Assembly: GCF_016587435.1 (NCBI RefSeq) | Contig: NZ_BNJJ01000002.1 | Coordinates: 310,001-374,000, forward strand | Reading direction: 5' to 3' | Length of the DNA stretch: 64,000 nt | From: Dictyobacter formicarum | GTDB lineage: Bacteria > Chloroflexota > Ktedonobacteria > Ktedonobacterales > Ktedonobacteraceae | Shown: positions 26,747 to 34,638 of the stretch, piece by piece | Layout: the number at the start of each line of letters is the position of its first letter | Numbering within the stretch: position 1 is the first letter of the stretch | Made by a program: the position numbers and the translations under genes | The notes under the pieces: generated by a model | Told to the model about the DNA's origin: nothing | Seen by the model: the letters and a program-made list of their open reading frames with translations, nothing else | Database searches by the model: none

Positions 26747-27454
26747 ATGACTGAGACACTATCACATACAGCACTGATTACAGGAGCATCACGTGGACTT
26801 GGCCGTGCACTGGCACGCGAGCTCGCACGACAGGGCTGGAACTTACTGCTGGATGCCCGCCATCCCGCGCCGCTTGAGGCTGTCAGAGCAGAATTACAGA
26901 CGCTTACTCATGTACAAACGCGTTCTGGCGATGTAGGAGATGCCTTTCACCGCCAGGAGTTGCTGGAGGCAGCGCAAACGCTGGGCGGCATCGATGTGCT
27001 GATCAATAATGCCAGCATGCTTGGGCCCAGTCCGCAACCTGATTTGCTCTCTTTTCCACTAGACATCCTTGAACAAGTCTATCGTACCAACGTAATTGCT
27101 CCTCTGGCGCTGATCCAGACCCTTGAACCACAACTTAAATCCAACGCTTGCATCATTAATATCACCAGTGATGCCGGACAGGAGGTGTATGCAGGTTGGG
27201 GTGGCTATGGCTCCAGTAAAGCAGCGCTGGAACATCTCTCCGCAATCCTGGCAGTTGAGCGATCAGACCTATCCGTTTATTGGGTCGACCCGGGCGATAT
27301 GAGAACCGACATGCATCAGGCGGCGTTTCCAGGAGAAGATATTAGTGACCGTCTACTGCCTGAAGAAAGCGTCCCTGGTATTCTACAACTCATTGCTCAG
27401 CGCTACCCCAGCGGACGCTATCTCGCCCGCGCACTACCAGCAAGGAACCAATAA
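26747..27454 (+). CDS. Short-chain dehydrogenase/reductase
   Basis: The 235-residue classical SDR has the cofactor loop TGASRGLGRALA, the NNAS motif, catalytic Ser in NITSDAGQ and the YxxxK pair in GGYGSSKAALEHL. The start at 26747 has AAGGAAG upstream; an in-frame ATG at 26693 would add 18 unstructured residues without a ribosome site. The stop lies two bases before the QueA-like gene, so the two form an operon. SDRs oxidise or reduce hydroxyl/keto groups with NAD(P); here the constant partner gene suggests the substrate is linked to the QueA-like product, which is an inference. Confidence 0.87.
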   Translation: MTETLSHTALITGASRGLGRALARELARQGWNLLLDARHPAPLEAVRAELQTLTHVQTRSGDVGDAFHRQELLEAAQTLGGIDVLINNASMLGPSPQPDLLSFPLDILEQVYRTNVIAPLALIQTLEPQLKSNACIINITSDAGQEVYAGWGGYGSSKAALEHLSAILAVERSDLSVYWVDPGDMRTDMHQAAFPGEDISDRLLPEESVPGILQLIAQRYPSGRYLARALPARNQ

Positions 27455-27456
27455 TT

Positions 27457-28584
27457 ATGATGTATGTCAACGCTGACCCATTCTACTCTGACGACTCGCC
27501 TGTTGCCGCGATACAGGCGATGGATTTTATTCTGCCACCTGAATTAGAAGCCACAATGCCTCCTGAGGCGCGTGGACTTACACGTGATGCGGTTCGACTC
27601 ATGGTGTCCTATCGTTCAAATGATCACATTGTTCATACCCGGTTCCAACATATTGGCGACTTTTTACAAGCCGGCGATGTGGTGATCATCAATACCAGTG
27701 CTACGATGCGGGCAGCTCTACAAGCCAGACGCGTTGATGGTACCCCTTTAGTAGTGCATCTCTCCACTCGACTTCCAGCTGACCTGTGGGTCGTTGAAAT
27801 TCGTCAATATGAAGGGAAAACCACACGACCTTTCTTCCATATCAAGCCGGGCGAAACCCTATACCTGCAAAATGATGCAACTATAACATTGCATACGCCT
27901 CATGATCAGCACTATCGCAACTCTGATAGCAACAGTCAGCAATCCCCTCGTCTGTGGATCGCTACGCTGAAGCTTCCCGCTACAACAACGCTAGAGGACT
28001 ATCTCAATAATTATGGAAGCCCCATTCGCTATAGCTATGTCAGGGATGAGTGGCCTATCGCTTACTATCAAACTACTTATGCGAATGAAGTCGGTAGTTC
28101 AGAAATGCCATCAGCTGGACGGGCCTTTACGCCAACTTTGTTGACCAGCTTGATCGCCAGGGGTATACAAATCGTGCCGTTGCTGCTGCATACTGGAGTC
28201 GCCAGTCTGGAGAGCCATGAGCTCCCCTATGAGGAGTTTTATCGAGTCCCTGCTACGACAGCCGGGCTGATAAATGTTGCCCGACATGAGGGCAGACGCT
28301 TGATTGCTGTGGGCACGACCGTTGTGCGTGCCCTGGAGACCGTTACCACGGCCGATGGCATCACGCATCCGGGGGAAGGCTGGACGCGTACTATTGTCAC
28401 GCCGGAACGTGGCATACGTAGCATAAATGCTTTGCTTACAGGTTTTCATGAACCACAGGCAACCCATCTTGCTATGCTAGAAACACTTGCTAATCGGCAT
28501 CATCTGCAGTTGACCTATCAAGCAGCGCTTCAACAAGGTTATCTCTGGCATGAGTTTGGTGATCTCCATCTGATCTTGCCATAG
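27457..28584 (+). CDS. QueA-like protein (divergent tRNA ribosyltransferase-isomerase homologue)
   Basis: The 375-residue protein has the overall QueA fold order: ITVIIN-type N-terminal strand region with LQAGDVVIINTSATMRAALQ, the YQTTYANEVGSSEMPSAGRA block, and the C-terminal IAVGTTVVRALETV and LLTGFHEPQATHLAMLE blocks. QueA transfers the ribosyl of SAM to 7-aminomethyl-deazaguanine in tRNA. Several usually invariant positions differ: the canonical TLHVG.GTF segment reads LLLHTGVASLE, and the TNFH.P.STL segment reads TGFHEPQATH. This looks like a paralogous subfamily rather than housekeeping QueA. No queuosine gene is near; it is coupled to an SDR. Confidence 0.75.
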   Translation: MMYVNADPFYSDDSPVAAIQAMDFILPPELEATMPPEARGLTRDAVRLMVSYRSNDHIVHTRFQHIGDFLQAGDVVIINTSATMRAALQARRVDGTPLVVHLSTRLPADLWVVEIRQYEGKTTRPFFHIKPGETLYLQNDATITLHTPHDQHYRNSDSNSQQSPRLWIATLKLPATTTLEDYLNNYGSPIRYSYVRDEWPIAYYQTTYANEVGSSEMPSAGRAFTPTLLTSLIARGIQIVPLLLHTGVASLESHELPYEEFYRVPATTAGLINVARHEGRRLIAVGTTVVRALETVTTADGITHPGEGWTRTIVTPERGIRSINALLTGFHEPQATHLAMLETLANRHHLQLTYQAALQQGYLWHEFGDLHLILP

Positions 28585-28606
28585 CGATATCAATGTCGCA
28601 TACTTT

Positions 28607-28642
28607 CTGATGGTCCAACCGTCATGGGTGTTGGACCATCAG
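28607..28642 (+). terminator. Terminator of the SDR/QueA-like operon
   Basis: Perfect 13-bp arms (CTGATGGTCCAAC/GTTGGACCATCAG) with a 10-base loop, 22 bases past the stop. Confidence 0.75.
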
Positions 28643-28705
28643 TATCTATTTCAAATCCTCAATTGTAATTTATTGTGTGCTTGAAAGCTTTCATTGAAAG
28701 GGAGG

Positions 28706-28936
28706 CTAACATAGAATACTTTGCAGTTTACCCAAAAACATGCTCTGTACCGCCTCAACAATTGTTGCATTTATACCATGCTGGTTTGCAATCCACCACT
28801 CATAGTACATCTTTCCACCACATGTCACATAAGACGAAATTTCTGCCGAAGTGTCAATACTCTGCAGCGAATCTAAGAGTTGCAGGGCAAGCTCTTCATC
28901 ATCAATGTTATTCACCTGATCCAGAATAGTATTCAT
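28706..28936 (-). CDS. Small hypothetical protein
   Basis: The 76-residue protein starts MNTILDQVNNIDDEELALQL and has a second part with WWIANQHGINATIV. It is acidic at the N-terminus and mixed helix/strand afterwards, with no TM helix or known motif. AAAGG lies just upstream of the ATG at 28936. A competing frame on the other strand (28675-28929) has poorer composition and no ribosome site. The family is unknown; I rate it as probably real. Confidence 0.45.
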   Translation of the reverse strand: MNTILDQVNNIDDEELALQLLDSLQSIDTSAEISSYVTCGGKMYYEWWIANQHGINATIVEAVQSMFLGKLQSILC

Positions 28937-29055
28937 CCTTTCATCCTTTATCCGGCAAGCGTATAAAGCTTTTTTCGTTCTTATAAAGATGCTTCTTTTT
29001 TAAGTTGCAAGAAGTGGTAATAATACTATCTCGTTGTATATAAGCTATTTACTAA

Positions 29056-29084
29056 TTGTTGATGGTCAGTAAAGTAGCTATAAT
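29056..29084 (+). promoter_or_regulatory. Possible promoter of the nucleoside hydrolase gene
   Basis: TTGTTG (29056-29061), a 17-base spacer and a perfect TATAAT (29079-29084), about 70 bases before the start codon. The -35 element is weak. Confidence 0.4.
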
Positions 29085-29156
29085 TATGCATAACGACATA
29101 ACTGTATAAAAGAAGAGCTATACAGTAACATGTTACCTTTTCATTGAGGAGGATTT

Positions 29157-30035
29157 ATGTCAACAAAAGTTATATTAGATACAGATATCGGTAGCGACAT
29201 CGATGACGCAATCTGCCTTGCCTATTTGCTCGCCCAGCCAGAATGCGATTTGCTGGGTATAACAACGGTTTCGGGTGAGGCGAATAAACGTGCCATGATG
29301 GCCAGTGCGTTATGTAAAATCGCGAGCAAAAATATTCCCATCTTGCCAGGCGTAGAAAATCCATTGTTAATCAAAGCTCAGCAGCCAAAGGCTCCCCAGG
29401 CGGCAGCATTGGATAAATGGGAACACGATACGGTATTTCCCCAGGGTGAGGCAATTGAATTTTTGCGCCAGACTATCCGCTCTCATCCTGGCGAGGTGGT
29501 CCTGTTAGGTATTGGTCCCCTGACAAATCTGGGCTTACTTTTCAGTGTTGATCCTGAAATTCCTGGACTCTTAAAAGAGTTAGTCTTGATGTGTGGTGTG
29601 TTTACCGATAAAGTGGCAGGACATCCTGAGCGCGAATGGAACGCGCTTAACGATCCACATGCAACACATATCGTCTATCAGGCACCAGTGCGCCGTCATC
29701 GTTCGCTCGGTCTGGATGTCACTACCCGGGTAACGATGAATGCTGATCAGTTTCGTGAGAAATGTGTCACGCCGCTCTTGCGGCCGGTCTTGGATTTTGC
29801 CAATGTCTGGTTTAAAGAGCGCGATCAGGTTACTTTTCACGATCCTCTGGCTGCCACGACGATCTTTGATTCCTCCATCTGTGCCTTTACGCCAGGTACT
29901 GTAGAGGTAGAACTGGATAACAAAGAATTAGCAGGAAAAACATATTGGACGGCCAACCAGACCTCTCCACGACATGAAGTTGCTCTGGATGTTCATCCTG
30001 AACGCTTTTTCGAAGCATATTTCCGCGTCTTTTAA
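29157..30035 (+). CDS. Nucleoside hydrolase (IUNH family)
   Basis: The 292-residue protein has the calcium-binding signature [11 protein letters not shown] at the N-terminus, [13 protein letters not shown] in the middle and the active-site segment [11 protein letters not shown] with its His-Asp pair near the C-terminus. These enzymes cleave the N-glycosidic bond of ribonucleosides, feeding purine/pyrimidine and ribose salvage. GGAGGATTT lies directly upstream of the ATG. It is a single gene with its own promoter and terminator. Base preference (inosine-uridine, pyrimidine or purine) cannot be judged. A ribose-type ABC transporter occurs 5 kb downstream, but the distance argues against co-regulation. 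Confidence 0.92.
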   Translation: MSTKVILDTDIGSDIDDAICLAYLLAQPECDLLGITTVSGEANKRAMMASALCKIASKNIPILPGVENPLLIKAQQPKAPQAAALDKWEHDTVFPQGEAIEFLRQTIRSHPGEVVLLGIGPLTNLGLLFSVDPEIPGLLKELVLMCGVFTDKVAGHPEREWNALNDPHATHIVYQAPVRRHRSLGLDVTTRVTMNADQFREKCVTPLLRPVLDFANVWFKERDQVTFHDPLAATTIFDSSICAFTPGTVEVELDNKELAGKTYWTANQTSPRHEVALDVHPERFFEAYFRVF

Positions 30036-30057
30036 GCATTGCTCTAGATCAAAAAAC

Positions 30058-30093
30058 AAAAAGCAGAAGGGCAACCGACCCTTCTGCTTTTTT
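30058..30093. terminator. Shared terminator between convergent genes
   Basis: The stem AAGCAGAAGGG/CCCTTCTGCTT has a 7-base loop, an A run on the left and a T run on the right, so it can serve both strands. It touches the last codon of the gene ending at 30092. Confidence 0.8.
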
Positions 30094-30880
30094 AAGCCGT
30101 AGGGGTTGCACTTCCTTTAGGTCTGGCGCTGTTTCTGCCTTGTACATTCAGATAACGATCAAGGGTTTGAGGCTGCTTTAACATTCGATTAATTAAAGTA
30201 CTTACTTGCTTTTGAGTCAGATTACTGCTGTCAATCGCCGGCTGAAATCCTTGCTGAAAAGCAGTTTTAACGATTGTTTGCAACTGGCTGCTGGAGATTC
30301 CCTGAGCGGAGGCGATACTGCTTAATGTATCTCCTCCCTTTAGCCGAGACACAAGCTGATCGACGGGCATGTGCAAACCCTGAGCAATCTGACTTCGAAT
30401 AGTGCTTCGATAACGTGCCAGGTAGGGTGCATAGATATTTTTGTTAGCTGGCCTGGTAGCATTAGCATCAGGAGTTGTAACAGCAACCGATGTAGGATCG
30501 GTAGCCTGATTAGAAGCACTTGCTGTCAGATTCGGTAAGATGAACAAAACGCCAATCACAAGGAGTAGCAAGACGAGGACACTTATGCCTCCAATCAGTA
30601 ATGTTTTGTTATTCGGTCGTTTCCTGGATCCCCCAGTCGTAGCAGGTGGCATATTCCCTTTAAAGCCCGTTCCTGGCTGAACAACACCTTGAGACGGGGG
30701 GACAGCAGGTAGCACTGGCTGTCCGTAAGCAATTGTGGGCGTATCATAGTCAGAGGGTGGAAACCCTGCAGGTGGTGCTTCAAAGTTTGTCTGCATGGGC
30801 ACTGTGCGGTGATCATCATCTGGCTCGGGATTATTCTGCGGCACTCCATTATTGAATGGAAAATTTGGATCATATGACAT
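30092..30880 (-). CDS. Single-pass membrane protein with proline-rich cytoplasmic segment
   Basis: The 262-residue protein has a disordered Pro/Asn/Gln-rich N-terminus (about 1-95) and a basic stretch before a TM helix at about 103-127 (LLIGGISVLVLLLLVIGVLF). The outer region at about 155-245 contains an LysM-like element (KGGDTLSSIASAQGISSSQL) followed by helices ending LTQKQVSTLINRMLKQ. The same helical arrangement occurs in sporulation- or cell-wall-related membrane proteins, but no family is named. The gene is convergent with the nucleoside hydrolase. A role at the cell surface, possibly in binding peptidoglycan, is inferred. Confidence 0.6.
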   Translation of the reverse strand: MSYDPNFPFNNGVPQNNPEPDDDHRTVPMQTNFEAPPAGFPPSDYDTPTIAYGQPVLPAVPPSQGVVQPGTGFKGNMPPATTGGSRKRPNNKTLLIGGISVLVLLLLVIGVLFILPNLTASASNQATDPTSVAVTTPDANATRPANKNIYAPYLARYRSTIRSQIAQGLHMPVDQLVSRLKGGDTLSSIASAQGISSSQLQTIVKTAFQQGFQPAIDSSNLTQKQVSTLINRMLKQPQTLDRYLNVQGRNSARPKGSATPTA

Positions 30881-31050
30881 AACTAATTATTCCTCACTAA
30901 ATACCGATTCTATTTATCTACTTGAGATGCGAAATACGCAATCTTACATTAGTCAATCTGTATCCTGAGCATTATACAGAAAATAATCATATAAACTATT
31001 CAGAAAAACTCAAGAAAGCTTCAAAACTTCCTCATTTGTGGTATACGAAT

Positions 31051-31422
31051 CTACTCTTTTCCCTCTTCACCAGTCTCTTCGTTCGACTGCTCCAAACCCT
31101 TCGAAACTGGAGAGCCGCGTTCACGAAAGAAGATGGAGAAAGCAGCCAACAATCCAGTGGAGAGAAAACCTGCCTGCCAGTTACGCACCGATTGAAGCCA
31201 GAAGAGAGGGCTGCTCACATAGCTTGTCAGCGAAACCGCAGGTTGAGCATGTTCTAGCTCAGTTGAGTTATAGGACTGGAGACCTACCAGAGCATGACCA
31301 ATAAAGGAACCTATAAACAACAGTAAATAAGCCAGGAAAAGTGAATGCTCATAGAGCCAAAGAGAAATTAAAAGCGAGGAGACGCTATGGGTGCGCAAAA
31401 ATGACCACATGATCTTCTTCAT
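31051..31422 (-). CDS. DUF6766-like small membrane protein
   Basis: The 123-residue protein has three hydrophobic helices: about residues 14-28, 29-48 and 84-101. A loop reads HAQPAVSLTSYVSSPLFW, and the tail FFRERGSPVSKG is acidic beyond it. The pattern (GxxL.G...YN.....H.QP..SL..Y, then RGS..SK) recalls the DUF6766 family of Actinobacteria and Chloroflexota, whose members are longer (about 200 residues). This copy may be a short member. Function unknown. GGGAG is immediately ahead of the ATG at 31422; the internal ATG four codons later is an alternative. Confidence 0.6.
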   Translation of the reverse strand: MKKIMWSFLRTHSVSSLLISLWLYEHSLFLAYLLLFIGSFIGHALVGLQSYNSTELEHAQPAVSLTSYVSSPLFWLQSVRNWQAGFLSTGLLAAFSIFFRERGSPVSKGLEQSNEETGEEGKE

Positions 31423-31739
31423 TCTCCCTATTTAGTAGCCACCTGCGACACAACCCGGCGACATAGTATATTCGGCGACAATAGAGGTAGTTATCCAGCT
31501 GGCTCAACACAAATACTCTTACATTTCCACCAGTTCAAAAAAACATCTAATTATTATCGATGGCTTGTTTTATAAACTGTTCACTAGCATTGATACGAAT
31601 ATATCCATATTCTCGTGCCACAAAATCAATCTTTGCCTGTAAATGTCTTAGCCCAGCTCACACAACAGTATGGAAAACCATCACACTGAGACACATGGGA
31701 CGCTGCCGTATGTGATCATAGATTCTGCAATATAATAAA
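31423..31739. other. Intergenic region between two small minus-strand genes
   Basis: About 320 bases without a supported coding frame. AT-rich, with no strong hairpin except the terminator immediately to the right. Confidence 0.4.
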
Positions 31740-31741
31740 GA

Positions 31742-31775
31742 GCGCATGGAGGAGATATTGTCTCGCTCCATGCGC
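31742..31775 (-). terminator. Terminator of the KGG-repeat protein gene
   Basis: Perfect 10-bp arms GCGCATGGAG/CTCCATGCGC with a 14-base loop, 25 bases past the stop. Confidence 0.65.
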
Positions 31776-31801
31776 CACAAACGTCATAGCTTGGTTATAT
31801 A

Positions 31802-32056
31802 CTATTTATGATGTGTGGAGTGCCCACCTTTACTTCCAGCCTCGCGAGCTTCGCGGCTGTTAAATTCGTGGGCGTTCTCACTTTCATGAGCAGCATGCCC
31901 ACCTTTACTTCCAGCTTCATGAGCTTCGCGGCTGTTAAACTCGTGGGCGTTCCCACTTCCATGGGCAGCGTGTCCAGCTTTTTGATGCTGTTCATGACTT
32001 ACAGCCTCTCCACCTTTATGTCCAGCAGCGCTTCTTTTTTCGTGTTCAGATGCCAT
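31802..32056 (-). CDS. KGG-repeat stress protein (YciG/general stress protein type)
   Basis: The 84-residue, highly hydrophilic protein consists of KGG motifs: AGHKGGEAVS near the start, then AGSKGGHAAHE and AGSKGGHSTHHK, each preceded by AHEFNSREA. Proteins of this repeat family (YciG, GsiB-like) accumulate under desiccation, heat or acid stress; the mechanism is unclear. The last two units are a near-exact 75-bp DNA duplication. Perfect AAGGAGG lies ahead of the ATG at 32056. It is unusually rich in His, which may give metal binding. Confidence 0.85.
   Translation of the reverse strand: MASEHEKRSAAGHKGGEAVSHEQHQKAGHAAHGSGNAHEFNSREAHEAGSKGGHAAHESENAHEFNSREAREAGSKGGHSTHHK
31821..31970 (-). 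repeat. Two 75-bp direct repeats inside the KGG gene
   Basis: Units 31821-31895 and 31896-31970 are nearly identical, each encoding one 25-residue AHEFNSREA...AGSKGG module. This indicates a recent tandem duplication that could vary in number between strains. Confidence 0.85.
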
Positions 32057-32448
32057 ATGATTCCTCCTTCTATGACATACGTAACGTTTGTCAAACGATC
32101 ATGTCGGTTTCACATGTAACCGCTCTATGGTATACGAATACACAAAAAAAACGGATACTCAACATTAGATAAAAAAGAACGATTTGTCTTTTAAAGGTGT
32201 ATCTCATTGCCTGTATGAATAGGCTTTCTACAGTAGCCTATTTCACTTTATCCTCTAACCTTAACCCTGCCTGTTTTCTATAGCTTTTTTCTCAAGGAGA
32301 CAGCAACCAAATTTATCTGTGTTCCCTGGGTCATAAGTCTGGTAATTAGGAGACCCCTGAAACCCTCACTCAACAGCCCCCGTGATAGATTTATGCTAAG
32401 TAGTAGTGGGCAGTAGTAACTATCAATTGGTATGAAAGGAATCTCGTA
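32057..32448. other. Intergenic region, divergent genes
   Basis: AT-rich, with A-tracts at 32145-32180. It should contain promoters for the KGG gene (left) and for the former formate dehydrogenase gene (right). No reliable promoter pair or coding frame was recognised. Confidence 0.4.
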
Positions 32449-33166
32449 ATGGCTGTCTTCGCGACATTATTTGGCAAACTTGCTCAACGGATATCTGCCG
32501 ATAAAGATGCACAGGTCCAACTCAGAGACAATGTTGATATCAGTGGCATACTGGGATCGCACATAGGGATGGTACCTAACCCTCTCAGTGAGCGCAGCAA
32601 ACATCTGGAGCTGCGTATCCAGGATGCGCAGGTCTTTCGCAGCGTCTGTCCTTACTGCGCAGTCGGATGCGGTCAACTGGTTTATGTGAAGGACGGCAAA
32701 GTCCTTTCTTCTTCACCTCTGGACTCTCCACTGCTCTGGCTGCGATCTCATTTATCCTTTCGCTAGGTCGAAGTAAACAGCATAGAAATGCACTGCAACG
32801 CTTAGAAAACGCCGAAATCATCGCTGCTACGACAGAACTGGGCCTCATCTCCGCACTGGCTCCCACACTTGGCTCGCTTGGCAAACCTCTTTTTAGCCAG
32901 CGTAATGGCATGCTCTTGCTCGGTGGCACCGTCGGTTCTGGACTCATCACACACCGTTGCTGCTGCGGTTGGGATGGAAAATAGGGCGCAAATCCACACC
33001 ACGCGAGGTCAATATCCTCGCCTCTCTGCTCATCCTTGTTGGCGGCCTCATCTTGCGTTACGTCTGGATTGATGCTGGTCGCAAATCAGCGGACGATCCT
33101 CAGGCTACGCACAACTATAATCAGCTTGAATGGCAGGAGAAAAACAAGCATAACGAAGCAAAATAA
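32449..33166 (+). pseudogene. Deletion remnant: formate dehydrogenase catalytic subunit start fused to NrfD-type subunit end
   Basis: From ATG 32449 the first ~85 codons match the N-terminus of a molybdenum formate dehydrogenase, including the cysteine cluster RSVCPYCAVGCGQLVYVKDG. At about 32703-32709 the sequence switches, in another frame, to the C-terminal half of an NrfD-type membrane subunit (FFTSGLSTALAAISFILSLG, helix, loop LFSQRNGMLLLGG). A two-base CA duplication near 32950-32953 then shifts the frame again, restoring LLLRLGWKIGRKSTPREVNI and a final TM helix to the stop at 33164-33166. The rest of the catalytic subunit, any ferredoxin-like subunit and the front of NrfD have been lost. 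Confidence 0.8.
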
Positions 33167-33192
33167 TATTTTATCTTTCAAATGCTTTTAGT

Positions 33193-33240
33193 ATGCAACG
33201 AGAATGGACGCAATTGGATCGGCTTCTATTCTCGCTGCAT
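33193..33240. terminator. Hairpin, probable terminator
   Basis: Arms ATGCAACGAGAAT/ATTCTCGCTGCAT (one mismatch) lie 27 bases past the end of the NrfD remnant, probably the relic terminator of the former operon. Confidence 0.5.
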
Positions 33241-33425
33241 CCGCTCAATTACTCGCTTCGTACTAGAAGTATCACAGAAGTCTGCACTTTGCGATACTTT
33301 TTTCTGTGGTTACCGTGCCTATCCATAAAGAATAGAATAAAAACTTTGATCAGGAAAAAAGCACGGCTTTGAGATAGGACTCGTCGTGTTCCACACGATA
33401 ATCCTTTTGGATAGGAGGACCACCC

Positions 33426-33776
33426 ATGCTTCTTGAATATCTCGCGAAATTTATTGCCGGAGGGCTGCTTGTCTGTGTGTTTGCTTTGATCTCTCAAATC
33501 TGCATGCCGAAACAGTTTGCTGGTATCTTTTCGTCTGTTCCTTCAGTCCTGCTAGCAGGGTTGGCAATCACCCTTATTATGCAGGGGGCAGATAAGGCAA
33601 CATTATCCGCAGAAGGAGCCATTGCTGGTGCCATCGGTATGGTCCTGTATTGCATTGTGGCGACTCCGGCCATACGGCGCTATAAGGCGTTGCGAGGATC
33701 GCTCCTCTCATTGTTTATCTGGTGCCTGGGTTCGCTGTGCGCTTTTGTGTTGTTGAGCGTATCGCTAAAATGGTAG
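33426..33776 (+). CDS. DUF3147-family membrane protein, first of a pair
   Basis: The 116-residue protein has four TM helices, with the family's FSSVPSVLLAGLAITLIMQG block at about residues 35-54 and AAAGAIGM-like small residues in the third helix. Function is unknown; members are small inner-membrane proteins often found in pairs. GGAGGACC lies seven bases ahead of the ATG. The next gene, 75 bases on, is a second member of the same family, suggesting a heterodimer or tandem assembly, which is inferred. Confidence 0.72.
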   Translation: MLLEYLAKFIAGGLLVCVFALISQICMPKQFAGIFSSVPSVLLAGLAITLIMQGADKATLSAEGAIAGAIGMVLYCIVATPAIRRYKALRGSLLSLFIWCLGSLCAFVLLSVSLKW

Positions 33777-33851
33777 GTAACTACTACCAACATTCTTCGC
33801 GACATACATCGGTAGATCAAAATGCCCTCTATAGAAAGGTATGCATGAGCA

Positions 33852-34292
33852 ATGAAATTATGGCAACTGGACCTTTCACAGCTAAAGCAAATTAAGATAA
33901 AAGACTATATTCTGCGCTTCTTCTTTGGTGGTGCCATCTCTGTCATTGCTGCGCTTATTGCACTGCTAACAAATGGTCGCATCGGGGGCATATTTATGGC
34001 CTTTCCAGCCATTCTACTAGCAAGCCTGACCATTATCAATCGAGAGGATGGGAAACACAAAGCTGAAGAGGATGCAAAGGGAGCAATCATTGGCGCTCTG
34101 GCCTTTGTTATAACTGCGATCGTACTTAGCCTGACCCTTCAGGTGCTACCAGGTATGCTGGCACTCTTTCTGGCTTTGGTCATCTGGTTGCTCTGCGCTT
34201 TCGGGCTCTATGCCTTAAGTTATCGGTCCGGATGGCTCCGCGTACGGAAGCAACAACCTGCGCAAACATTTGGTGACAGACGACATAGCTGA
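33852..34292 (+). CDS. DUF3147-family membrane protein, second of a pair
   Basis: The 146-residue protein has four TM helices and the matching block GGIFMAFPAILLASLTIINR at about residues 44-63. A charged loop after helix 2 (REDGKHKAEEDAKGA) aligns with the shorter loop of the preceding gene. It has a longer N-terminal cytoplasmic segment and a basic C-terminal tail. The ribosome site is weak (GAAAGG 12 bases upstream). Pairing with the 33426 gene is conserved in design: FPS/FPA-block then A-rich helix. Confidence 0.7.
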   Translation: MKLWQLDLSQLKQIKIKDYILRFFFGGAISVIAALIALLTNGRIGGIFMAFPAILLASLTIINREDGKHKAEEDAKGAIIGALAFVITAIVLSLTLQVLPGMLALFLALVIWLLCAFGLYALSYRSGWLRVRKQQPAQTFGDRRHS

Positions 34293-34355
34293 CCGTATCC
34301 TAAATCAAAAAAATTCTTACCCCTGGGCGGCTAAACACCAGCATCAATCTTCTCC

Positions 34356-34466
34356 TTACGCAGAGCCATCAACCTTCCAGACTATAGCGGTCTTGTCATC
34401 GGATACTGAGGTTAGATAACGACCATCGGATGACCAGAATAAATCATAGATAGCACCACTATGTCC
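34356..34466 (-). pseudogene. Single WD40 blade, remnant of a beta-propeller protein
   Basis: On the minus strand the frame from 34466 to the stop at 34356 encodes a textbook WD40 repeat, from GHSGAIYDLFWSSDGRYL through SVSDDKTAIVWKVDG and then SA-stop: GH, structural Asp, WD-like VW and strand spacing are all present. An in-frame TAA lies just upstream, so no start or further blades exist. It is the C-terminal end of a lost propeller protein. The rest of the 34293-34638 spacer holds no other signal that I can see. Confidence 0.7.
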
Positions 34467-34638
34467 CCCACTTTACCAAAGGATAGAGTAGGTTGTTGCA
34501 TACCTTACAGAGACTCCAGATGACAACGGTTGTACAAAATGAAGCTTCTTAGCAAGCAAGAACGTGTGATTACTAGCTAGACTAATTCACGTAGAACATA
34601 CCCATGAATATAGCGCTCTCAGTTGATGCGGTGCAGCT

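Noticed and set aside
28675..28929. Plus-strand frame of 84 codons
   Set aside because: No ribosome site and Cys/His-rich irregular composition; the antisense frame at 28706-28936 has a better start and protein-like pattern.
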